This document shows positions 51,462 through 59,138 of a stretch of 64,000 nucleotides of DNA, one piece after another. Position 1 is the stretch's first letter, and the number at the start of each line of letters is the position of its first letter. Under the pieces are notes generated by a model that did no database searches, was not told where the DNA came from, and saw nothing but the letters and a program-made list of their open reading frames with translations. A program made the position numbers and the translations under genes. This DNA comes from CALAMC01 sp964459465 (lineage in GTDB: Bacteria; Zixibacteria; MSB-5A5; GN15; PGXB01), in the NCBI GenBank assembly GCA_964459465.1, contig CAYWLR010000017.1, positions 8,244 through 72,243 on the forward strand, given 5' to 3'.

Positions 51462-52223
51462 CTATTCCTCCCAACCCTGGTTTTCGAGCAGTTGTTCTTT
51501 CGGAACCGGGCCCTTGTGTTTGGCTGGAATCCCGGCATAAACTTCTTTGGCTGGGCAATCCTTGGTTAATAGCGCCCCGGCCGCCACCATGCCATCCTCA
51601 TTAATCGTCTTTCCCGGCAATATAGTGGCATGGACGCCGATGCGTCCGCCTTTCTTGATTGTCACCCCCTTATAATGCTTCTTGCGTTCTTCGGAACGCC
51701 CGGCATAGTTATCGTTCGACGTGGCCACACAGGGCGAGACAAATACCCGGTCGCCGAGAACCGAATGGGCCGTGATATAGGCATTTGTTTCCAGCTTGCA
51801 ATATTTTCCGATTGTACAAAAATTCTCGACCGCCACGCCCCGACCGACAATAGTCATAGCCCCGATGGTAACATTCTCGCGCACCGTTGCCAGGTCGGCT
51901 ATTAACACTTGTTCGTCAAGACGACACCCGCGATAAATTACGCAATGGGATCCTACTAAACAGCCCGATCCTATTTGCGCCGCCGGAAGGACGTCTTCTT
52001 TGGTAATGGCCGAATTGACCGAGCGCATCGGCCGTTTCCCGATTATGGCGCCGTCGTCGATTCGGACATTGTCGCCCACGACAGTATCGTCATGGATAAC
52101 AACATGATGCCCGATCCGGCACCCAACCCCGATTGTAACATTGGCTCCAAAATGACAATAGGAGCCGTACATGGTATCTTTGCCGATTTTAGCCGATTCG
52201 TGTATAGAAGACTGGTTCATCAT
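51462..52223 (-). CDS. Left-handed beta-helix (hexapeptide) acyltransferase
   Basis: The 253-residue protein is a chain of hexapeptide repeats (MNQSSIHESAKIGKDTMYGS through KYCKLETNAYITAHSVLGDR) with a C-terminal NEDGMVAAGALLTKDCPAKE and GIPAKHKGP. A DNYAG-type loop lies near residue 165. It is of the sugar N-acetyl/acyltransferase type and likely acts on the amino sugar made by the aminotransferase that follows 3 bases later. Donor and acceptor are not certain. Confidence 0.87.
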   Translation of the reverse strand: MMNQSSIHESAKIGKDTMYGSYCHFGANVTIGVGCRIGHHVVIHDDTVVGDNVRIDDGAIIGKRPMRSVNSAITKEDVLPAAQIGSGCLVGSHCVIYRGCRLDEQVLIADLATVRENVTIGAMTIVGRGVAVENFCTIGKYCKLETNAYITAHSVLGDRVFVSPCVATSNDNYAGRSEERKKHYKGVTIKKGGRIGVHATILPGKTINEDGMVAAGALLTKDCPAKEVYAGIPAKHKGPVPKEQLLENQGWEE

Positions 52224-52252
52224 CGCCTCTGAAATAATATGGATTTACCTTT

Positions 52253-53455
52253 TTACCTGCGGGACGTCTTTTTGATCCCCGGAAACCAGAAGAAATAAGT
52301 CCCCAGAAAGACCTCGGCCCGACTATAATCCTCGGGCGAAACTTTTTTCAACTCCGATAAATAATTCATTACCAGTGCCATAAAAACTGCCAGGACCGCC
52401 GACACTATGAAAGTTATCAGGACTATCATCATCTTGCGGGGCTTGACCGGTCTTTCGGGGACGAAGGCCGGGTCAATCACCGCCACCATCGGAGCACTCA
52501 TCCGTTCCTGGATTTTGATCTGCTCAAATTGCTCGGAAATAAGCTGGTAGAGAGCCTCGTATATTTTCGCGTCTGCCGTAAGCCGCGCATATCTAAGCTT
52601 CAGCCCGGGGACATCGGATACCGGCAGATTGAAATATGAGCTATCGGCGCCGCCGAATTCCAGAGCGTTGATCTGGCCTTTTATTTCATCGATTCGTCGC
52701 TGAAGATTGATGACTTCCGGGTGGGTTTCCGACAGCGTCTTGCGCTTCACGTTGATATTTATTTCGGCATCGGCCAAAGCGACTTTGAGGCTTACAGCCG
52801 ATTCTATGGCCAGCTGGGTTTGCCGATCGATATCAACCGCCTTATTTTCCCTTTGGAAATTTTCAATTTCGCGACGAGCCGAGTCAAGACTGCCGCCGAT
52901 TTCGGCCAGTCGGTTTTCAAGCATCCGGCGAAGTCCCTGCGCTTTTGACACCGCAATTTCCTGATTCAGGCTATCCAGTTCGACAGCAAAGGAATTGACC
53001 ACGCGCGCCGCCAGTTGCGGATCCTTGTCTTCAAAGGCAATTTCGATTAATCCTTCATCGGTGACACGCATACTGCAGTAATCCATCATTTTTTCTATGA
53101 TTTCTTCGTCGGAATTTATGCCGTAATGCGTCCGCAAATTATTGGCCTCAATAACTCGTGTGAAAAGCGTCCGACTTTTCAGGATGCGGACATAGATATC
53201 GGCGGGGGTTGCCGCGACCGGTTGTTCCAAACCCGATGTAAGAGTTAGCGCTTCGGCCAGGTCCTTCACCATGCCGACATATGATCCGGAGTCCTTGGGC
53301 GGTAGCAGGATCATCCGGGCTTGATACCATCGTGGCAGAACAAAGGCAACTATTATGGAAACGGCTGTGGCAATAAAAATGAACCCGACTATGAAACGAG
53401 CCTTCAGAGCCAGGACTTCCAGAAATTTCCACAAATTGATTTCTTTGTTTTCCAT
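52253..53455 (-). CDS. Wzz/chain-length determinant family protein
   Basis: The 400-residue protein has an N-terminal transmembrane helix (FIVGFIFIATAVSIIVAFVL), a periplasmic coiled-coil domain (NSFAVELDSLNQEIAVSKAQ to SETHPEVINLQRRIDEIKGQ) and a second helix near the end (MMIVLITFIVSAVLAVFMAL) preceded by the proline-rich PERPVKPRK. It sets polymer length. There is no fused tyrosine kinase. It lies one base after the export-protein gene. Confidence 0.9.
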   Translation of the reverse strand: MENKEINLWKFLEVLALKARFIVGFIFIATAVSIIVAFVLPRWYQARMILLPPKDSGSYVGMVKDLAEALTLTSGLEQPVAATPADIYVRILKSRTLFTRVIEANNLRTHYGINSDEEIIEKMMDYCSMRVTDEGLIEIAFEDKDPQLAARVVNSFAVELDSLNQEIAVSKAQGLRRMLENRLAEIGGSLDSARREIENFQRENKAVDIDRQTQLAIESAVSLKVALADAEININVKRKTLSETHPEVINLQRRIDEIKGQINALEFGGADSSYFNLPVSDVPGLKLRYARLTADAKIYEALYQLISEQFEQIKIQERMSAPMVAVIDPAFVPERPVKPRKMMIVLITFIVSAVLAVFMALVMNYLSELKKVSPEDYSRAEVFLGTYFFWFPGIKKTSRR

Positions 53456-53456
53456 G

Positions 53457-54959
53457 TCAATCCGTGGCGTTTTCCACAGCCAGATAAACGATGCCGAGGC
53501 TGCCCAAAATTATCGCCCAGTCCCGGGCTTTTTCCATGAAGCCTCTGGTCGTTTTTTTCTCCGGCACGACAACCAGGTCACCGTCAAAAACACGCGTCGA
53601 CGCGTATGCATTAATATCGATGGCGCCAACTTTTCTAATCAGGTGAATATTTCCGCGATCGGCCCGCGAGGTGGTCCCGCCGGCCATGCCAATCAGTTTT
53701 CCGACCGTCATAGGATAATCATATTCGATAATGCCGGGTCGATTTATCTGCCCGAAAACGCTTACGATGCCGGTCGCCGAGGGAATAACAATTGAATCGC
53801 CGGGCTGCACGATAATTTTGTCGAGATGGTCAGGATAATAATCAGCCATGTTCAGCGATGCGGGAAGAACGCCGGCCACGACATTTATATTATTTGCGGA
53901 CCCTGAAGGAATGCTTTTAAAATTTTCCGGATTCTCATATTTGGGGCGCCGAAAAATCACAGATGAGTATATATCGGCTTCCGGCTTCAGTCCACCGGCG
54001 ATAGTGATTATGTCGTCGAAATTCATTGGCGCGCGATAAGGATAACGCCCGGGCAGTGCGACTTCGCCGATTACCGTAAAATAGTCCTTCAATGCTTCTA
54101 CCGTTCGCGAATGAATGATAACCTTATCGGCCGGCTGGAGTGCAAAATCGGTCTGCTTGAGGCTGACCGATAATACCTCCGAAATTCCGTTTTTGCGGCG
54201 AAAAATAGTCGCCGAATCGCCCTGCAACCCATTCAGACCGTATGCCAGCTCGATTAAAATTCCGAAATTATCGCCGGGGCTATACTCAAAACCGTCCGGT
54301 CGATTGACCGCCCCGGAAATTTGAATAAAGGACGAAGAATCGACAATCATGGGAACCCTAATGATTTCGCCACTATAAGCAAATGGATTGGCCGAAAAAT
54401 CACCACACCTTTCGAAACGAAGCAGGTCGATGACAAGGTCATGACCGCCATCGGCCAAGATGATATTCCGTTTTGATGCTCCCGGCAACAGACCACCCGC
54501 TTTGGTGATGTACTCGGAAACGCGATTGGCGACATTCCCGTCGTAGAAACCCGGGTTTCTGACACCGCCCGAAACAAACATTTTTACCGCCCGTAAACCA
54601 TCCAGACTGACAGTAAATTCACTGTCAGGATAATACTCGCGAATTTTACTGCGTATTTTGGTCCGCGCTTCTAAAAGGGATAATCCTGATACTTCGAGCT
54701 TGCCCATGTCCGACAAAAGAATCGCCCCCTCTGGAGTGACGGTAACATTGATGGTCGCGACTCCCCCAACCCAGAAATCTACCCGGAACTGATCGCCGGG
54801 GCGTATAATATATTCATTGGGATCGACCGCCGAACCAAATGACGCTTGCGCCCGCAGAGTTTGCCCGCTTTTCATGACAAGTGCGCCTAATCCGATCAAC
54901 ACTAAAAGCCGCAGGGCATAAAAAAGCCTCCGGGCAGGACTTATCGACTTACGCCGCAA
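53457..54959 (-). CDS. Polysaccharide export outer-membrane protein with SLBB domains
   Basis: The TTG start at 54959 follows a GGAGG ribosome site. The 500-residue protein has a signal-like N-terminus, a Poly_export domain (YIIRPGDQFRVDFWVGGVAT), then three SLBB domains with the pattern VRNPGFYDGNVANRVSEYIT, ISGAVNRPDGFEYSPGDNFG and VFGQINRPGIIEYDYPMTVG. The C-terminal helix (DWAIILGSLGIVYLAVE) probably spans the outer membrane. It forms the export channel and is read from its own promoter at 55011-55039. Confidence 0.92.
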   Translation of the reverse strand: MRRKSISPARRLFYALRLLVLIGLGALVMKSGQTLRAQASFGSAVDPNEYIIRPGDQFRVDFWVGGVATINVTVTPEGAILLSDMGKLEVSGLSLLEARTKIRSKIREYYPDSEFTVSLDGLRAVKMFVSGGVRNPGFYDGNVANRVSEYITKAGGLLPGASKRNIILADGGHDLVIDLLRFERCGDFSANPFAYSGEIIRVPMIVDSSSFIQISGAVNRPDGFEYSPGDNFGILIELAYGLNGLQGDSATIFRRKNGISEVLSVSLKQTDFALQPADKVIIHSRTVEALKDYFTVIGEVALPGRYPYRAPMNFDDIITIAGGLKPEADIYSSVIFRRPKYENPENFKSIPSGSANNINVVAGVLPASLNMADYYPDHLDKIIVQPGDSIVIPSATGIVSVFGQINRPGIIEYDYPMTVGKLIGMAGGTTSRADRGNIHLIRKVGAIDINAYASTRVFDGDLVVVPEKKTTRGFMEKARDWAIILGSLGIVYLAVENATD

Positions 54960-55010
54960 ATTTTTTCCTCCGGAAGGATTGTTCTCGCTAACTCATACTG
55001 CCAACAGACC

Positions 55011-55039
55011 TGTATACGAAAAAGCGACGCAATTGTCAA
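55011..55039 (-). promoter_or_regulatory. Sigma-70 promoter of the polysaccharide export operon
   Basis: On the minus strand TTGACA (55034-55039) and TATACA (55011-55016) are 17 bases apart and read into the SLBB export gene. Confidence 0.78.
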
Positions 55040-55073
55040 GAACGATTGTCACGGGGTAAGGCATTAAGGAACA

Positions 55074-55102
55074 TTGACTTGAATCATCATAAACATTATA
55101 TT
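55074..55102 (+). promoter_or_regulatory. Sigma-70 promoter of the GT2 gene, likely leaderless
   Basis: TTGACT (55074-55079) and TATATT (55097-55102) are 17 bases apart. Only five bases separate the -10 from the ATG at 55108, so the expected start of transcription falls on the ATG itself. Confidence 0.7.
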
Positions 55103-55107
55103 CCGTC

Positions 55108-55812
55108 ATGCCGCTATCGATTATCATGCCGCTTTACAACGAAGAGAAAACCGTCGCGGAAATAATCCGGAAAATCCTCGGTCTGAAAATTGACCTGCAA
55201 TTGATTATCGTGAATAATGGGTCAACCGACACTACCGGCAACATAATCAAAGAATATAAAAATGATGTCCGGGTCACCTTAATCGAAAAAGAGCGAAATA
55301 TCGGTAAAGGTGACGCCATTAAAACCGGACTGGAATATGCCGTTGGGCAATACACCGTTATTCAGGACGGAGACCTCGAATATGATCCGTCCGATCTGGA
55401 GAAAATGATGGCCATCGCCGAATCCACAGGGGCATTGGTTGTTTTCGGCTCCCGCCGTCTCAACCCCAACTCAGGAATTTCTTATAACAGGTATCTCTGG
55501 GGCGGGGAGCTGTTGACACGTATTGCCAATTTGCTCTATGGGGTCGGTATCAGCGATGAGTCAACCTGCTACAAACTGATTCGCACCGATATTCTCAAGG
55601 GAATGAATCTGGAGTGTCGTCGTTTCGAATTCTGCCCCGAAGTCGTCGCTAAACTGGGTCGCAATAAAATAAAGATAACCGAAATCCCGATAAGTTATCG
55701 CCCCCGCAAATTTAACGAGGGGAAAAAAATACGCTGGCATGACGGCCTTGAAGCCATCTGGACTTTAATCAAATATCGCTTTAAAACGATTCCCCGTTTG
55801 CGTGTGAAATAA
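55108..55812 (+). CDS. Glycosyltransferase family 2 (polyprenol-phosphate mannosyl/glucosyl type)
   Basis: The 234-residue protein has the GT2 fold: LSIIMPLYNEEKTVAEIIRK at the start, IIVNNGSTDTTGNIIKEYKN, VIQDGDLEYDPSDLEKMMAI with the metal-binding D-x-D, and the C-terminal IPISYRPRKFNEGKKIRWHD. This resembles dolichyl-phosphate mannose synthase-type enzymes. It has no ribosome site and its promoter is very close, so it is likely leaderless. It overlaps the convergent membrane-protein gene by 48 bases. Confidence 0.9.
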   Translation: MPLSIIMPLYNEEKTVAEIIRKILGLKIDLQLIIVNNGSTDTTGNIIKEYKNDVRVTLIEKERNIGKGDAIKTGLEYAVGQYTVIQDGDLEYDPSDLEKMMAIAESTGALVVFGSRRLNPNSGISYNRYLWGGELLTRIANLLYGVGISDESTCYKLIRTDILKGMNLECRRFEFCPEVVAKLGRNKIKITEIPISYRPRKFNEGKKIRWHDGLEAIWTLIKYRFKTIPRLRVK

Positions 55813-57495
55813 TGCCGCCAGCGACAACCCGACCGCCAGAATGCTTACAATTAACCCGATATAAAAGTACGGCGGGCGATAAAACAGGGTCAGGTGTATA
55901 TCCGAAACATTATAAGCGGTTGCCACCAGACCATTATCTTCATAAAGCCGTCGGCCATCGACAGCCCGCCACCCCCTGTCAAAACCTATTCCAAATATTA
56001 TCGTACCGGAACCCGATGGTTTAATTTCATAAGTAACCCTATTGGGAGTGTAAGACCGGCTTATGACTTCAAGATTCCCTTGAGGCGAATATTCCATTAA
56101 GACCTCGTTGGTTGGAAGCACCAGAGCGCGACTCGGCCCATAAGCCGACAGCCAGGGAGCCATCAATGAACCTTTGTTCTGCAAAAACAAGTCATAGATG
56201 TTGTCTTTTCGACCGATTTCATGTCTGAATTCCGGGGCGAAATGGTACTGCCCGGGACGCTTATATTCGATAGACCGCAAGGCCGGCAGATTGACCAGAA
56301 AATTGCCGACTGCCACCAGTCCGATTAATAATGCAAAAAGCGTCTTTATCGATCGCACGTTATTCGACAGCTTCTTAATCCAATAATCCACTCCGATGGC
56401 GGCCAAAAATGACATTGACAAAATGACGAATTGAAACGCCCGTGACGGGGCCCTGATGGACGAAAACCCCGGCAGCCGGGTGAATAACGCCCAGGGAGAA
56501 ATGTCCGAAAAATGACCCAGGCCAAAAATAAAAAAGAACAGTGCCAGAATAAGCCAAAGACGCGCTTTTTTGAAAGAGGTCAAGACTGCCGACAGGGCCA
56601 GGATGATCACGATCGGTGATAGATAAGCCCCATACTCATGCCAGCCCCAGTATTGATCCGGCCCGGTGGTTTTGAATATAGCCTGGTCAATGGAGAAAAA
56701 ACCTTCCAGGGCCAGACCGAGCGGCACGAGATCCTGGCTCATTCCCTCCCACGGGGCTTGCGACAGATAAACATACATGGGCAGAAATTTGACCGAGGCA
56801 ACCAGCACGCCGATAATCATGGCACCAAGATACAACTTGGCGGGACGCCAATCTTTATTCTGGATGGCTCGAATAAGAATAAAAAACCCGGCGAAAAATG
56901 CGGAATATACCAATGGCACGGCGGCGCCATTGCCCAAAATCATCAGGGAGATTGCGATGGCCGCCGCGAATATGAATTTCCAATTCCCTTCGGCCTCAAG
57001 AAGAAAATACAAAAACCAGGGCAAAAAGCAAAAATGCGTGAATGGGATATGTCCGATGGAATAATGCAGGGCGAAATAAGAGTTTCCCTGGAATATCAGG
57101 GTCGCTGTATAAGAGCCGGTTACGGACAAATCCATTCTGCGGGCAAAAAGGAATGTCCCGTATAACCCGAGAAAATAGGCGACCAGAATCTGAAGCTTCA
57201 GCCCCGCCACCGGTCCGAATAACAGAATCAGGGGAAAAAACGGGGACAGCACGGATACTTCGGGATGCGCGAAAAGAATATTGCCACCGCCGATGTATGG
57301 GTTCCAGAAAGGGAATTGACCGAAATGCAGCACCGTCTTGGCCGGAACGGCGGCCATAGTAACGAATAATTCCCAGTCGCCGACACCGATATAGGACCAC
57401 TTGAGCAGAAACGGCAGGGTGAATAAGCCTGAAATGAAAAGAAATAAAAGGGGCGCTAAAGTGCGGTTGGAGCTGCCGTCTTGTTCATGATTCAT
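55765..57495 (-). CDS. Large multi-pass membrane protein, YfhO/GT-C-like
   Basis: The 576-residue protein has about 12 hydrophobic helices and an N-terminal loop with FGQFPFWNPYIGGGNILFAH, as seen in YfhO and GT-C-type membrane glycosyltransferases. The long periplasmic part at the C-terminal end contains PSGSGTIIFGIGFDRGWRAV, a pattern shared with YfhO-like proteins. It probably transfers a sugar from a polyprenol carrier; substrates are not known. It overlaps the GT2 gene convergently by 48 bases. It may use the polyprenol-linked sugar made by that GT2. Confidence 0.7.
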   Translation of the reverse strand: MNHEQDGSSNRTLAPLLFLFISGLFTLPFLLKWSYIGVGDWELFVTMAAVPAKTVLHFGQFPFWNPYIGGGNILFAHPEVSVLSPFFPLILLFGPVAGLKLQILVAYFLGLYGTFLFARRMDLSVTGSYTATLIFQGNSYFALHYSIGHIPFTHFCFLPWFLYFLLEAEGNWKFIFAAAIAISLMILGNGAAVPLVYSAFFAGFFILIRAIQNKDWRPAKLYLGAMIIGVLVASVKFLPMYVYLSQAPWEGMSQDLVPLGLALEGFFSIDQAIFKTTGPDQYWGWHEYGAYLSPIVIILALSAVLTSFKKARLWLILALFFFIFGLGHFSDISPWALFTRLPGFSSIRAPSRAFQFVILSMSFLAAIGVDYWIKKLSNNVRSIKTLFALLIGLVAVGNFLVNLPALRSIEYKRPGQYHFAPEFRHEIGRKDNIYDLFLQNKGSLMAPWLSAYGPSRALVLPTNEVLMEYSPQGNLEVISRSYTPNRVTYEIKPSGSGTIIFGIGFDRGWRAVDGRRLYEDNGLVATAYNVSDIHLTLFYRPPYFYIGLIVSILAVGLSLAALFHTQTGNRFKAIFD

Positions 57496-57562
57496 GCCGG
57501 GAATATAATCAAGACAGCGTCCATATCAAACAGGTATTCACCAATCGGGGAGACGTTCAAAT

Positions 57563-57589
57563 AAAAAAGGCCGGCAAAATTCCGGCCTT
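57563..57589 (-). terminator. Rho-independent terminator after the histone-like gene
   Basis: On the minus strand an 8-base stem (AAGGCCGG with CCGGCCTT), a 7-base loop and a TTTTTTAT tail follow, ~25 bases after the stop of the gene at 57614. Confidence 0.88.
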
Positions 57590-57613
57590 GCAATTATTGT
57601 ATTCTGATCTCGA

Positions 57614-58102
57614 CTATTTGATATGTTTCGAAACCAGCTTGGTCATCGTGAACATGTCGACTTTGGCCTTGCCGTCGAAGACCTTTTTCAAGGTTTCGTC
57701 GGCATTGATCATCCTCTTGTTGGTTGCATCCTGAAGGTTATTCTTCTTGATGTAATCCCACAATTTCTTGGTGATCTGACCGCGAGGCATCGGGCTCGGT
57801 CCGACCACGGCGCCGAGGATGGCATCGGGCTGAACCGGCTTCATCAAAGCCGGGCTGGCTTTCCGTTTAGTGGCCTTTTTCTTGGGTGCGGCTTTTTTTG
57901 CCGCTTTCTTTGCCGCGGGTTTTTTGGCCGCTGCTTTTTTCCTGGCCGGTTTCTTCTTCGCCGTCGCCTTCTTGGTTACCTTCTTCGCGGCCGGTTTCTT
58001 TTTGGCTGCGGTCTTCTTGGTTACCTTCTTGGCCGTTGTCTTCTTCGCGGTCGCCTTCTTCTTGGGAGCCGCCTTCTTCTTTGCCGTTGTTTTGGCTGGC
58101 AT
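57614..58102 (-). CDS. Histone H1-like lysine-rich tail fused to SWIB domain
   Basis: The 162-residue protein has an N-terminal ~78-residue Lys/Ala-rich tail with repeats such as KKTTAKKVTKKTAAKKKPAA, like histone H1 C-terminal tails and bacterial AlgP/Hc1-type proteins. Residues ~80-162 form a SWIB/MDM2-like domain (MPRGQITKKLWDYIKKNNLQ and KVDMFTMTKLVSKHIK). Such proteins bind DNA and compact chromatin in Chlamydia and some other bacteria. An AGGAGGT ribosome site and a terminator are present. It is monocistronic. Confidence 0.85.
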   Translation of the reverse strand: MPAKTTAKKKAAPKKKATAKKTTAKKVTKKTAAKKKPAAKKVTKKATAKKKPARKKAAAKKPAAKKAAKKAAPKKKATKRKASPALMKPVQPDAILGAVVGPSPMPRGQITKKLWDYIKKNNLQDATNKRMINADETLKKVFDGKAKVDMFTMTKLVSKHIK

Positions 58103-58287
58103 CAGTACCTCCTAATGTACTATGAAGGTTGGTCTTATATTTATTAACTGTCGTTTCCCGCGATTATCCGATCCGTGCTCAATCGGTACTTTATCCTTTC
58201 CACATGGCGCTGACACAGACAATTAAACGCATTTTAAAATATACAAAGCAAGAAAAAATTTAATAAAACCATAATTTTTTTGCAGGT

Positions 58288-58992
58288 TCAAACACTCGAT
58301 GCCAACCGCTGTGATTTCGCACGCATTCCGGTCAGAACCATTTCCAGCGCCCGGTCAAGGTCAATATAAGTCGTGTTGACGATCAGATCGTAAGCGCCGG
58401 GGTCATCGATATTCCGCTTGAAATTGGCCTGGACAAACCGCGCGCGTTCAGCGTCGCTTCTGAGTATCTCCCGCTCGGCCTCTTCGCTCGGCAGTTTTTC
58501 GTACTGCATCAGGTTGGCCACCCGAACCGGCAGTGAGGCCACTACTCGAACGTGAAAACCCTGGTCGCGGTTGAGAATAAAATTGGCCGCCCGACCGACC
58601 GTGACGACTCCCCCGTGCTCTGATATCGACATGATCACCTTGTACAAATGACGGAAGTAATCCCCGGCATCGATATAAATCCCCTTGAAAGCCCCCTCAA
58701 TCATCAGTTCAATTCGGGAGCGGACCCTGTTGTCCAGTGATTCGATGACTCTTCGGCGATATCCTGACGACCGGCAGATTTCGTCAATGATATCGCGATG
58801 CAACCGCTGATAGCCCAGTTTATCGGCCAGCATATCGGCCAGATACGATCCCCGGCTGCCCCTCTGGCGGCTGATTGTAACGATGGGCTTGACGGGTGAA
58901 ATGAAGCCCGGGGCGACGTCCTCGTAGCGGGCCTTTTGCTCGGATTCCCAACGCTTGAGTTGACGATTTATAAGTTCCTCGATCGACCGCAT
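58288..58992 (-). CDS. Cytidylate-kinase-like P-loop family protein
   Basis: The 234-residue protein belongs to the cytidylate-kinase-like family: VTISRQRGSRGSYLADMLAD replaces a typical Walker A GxxxxGKT, HRDIIDEICRSSGYRRRVIE follows, and VTVGRAANFILNRDQGFHVR and RVVASLPVRVANLMQYEKLP form the later core. The altered nucleotide loop (GSRGSY) is usual for this family. Its substrate is unknown. A GGAGGG ribosome site precedes the ATG. Confidence 0.8.
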   Translation of the reverse strand: MRSIEELINRQLKRWESEQKARYEDVAPGFISPVKPIVTISRQRGSRGSYLADMLADKLGYQRLHRDIIDEICRSSGYRRRVIESLDNRVRSRIELMIEGAFKGIYIDAGDYFRHLYKVIMSISEHGGVVTVGRAANFILNRDQGFHVRVVASLPVRVANLMQYEKLPSEEAEREILRSDAERARFVQANFKRNIDDPGAYDLIVNTTYIDLDRALEMVLTGMRAKSQRLASSV

Positions 58993-59138
58993 GGCGCATC
59001 CCTCCTAATCTGTATAAAATATACTCCCGGTTATAATAAATGCAAATTAATTTTGCGCCATTGATGCCGCTGATCCCGGCAATTCGGACAAAAAAATCTC
59101 TTTGATTTTCGCTTCGGCAACATATATTGGTCTGCGTT

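Noticed and set aside
57623..58147. Hydrophobic frames opposite the histone-like gene
   Set aside because: Runs of Phe/Ala/Leu are the antisense image of Lys/Ala codons, not a membrane protein.
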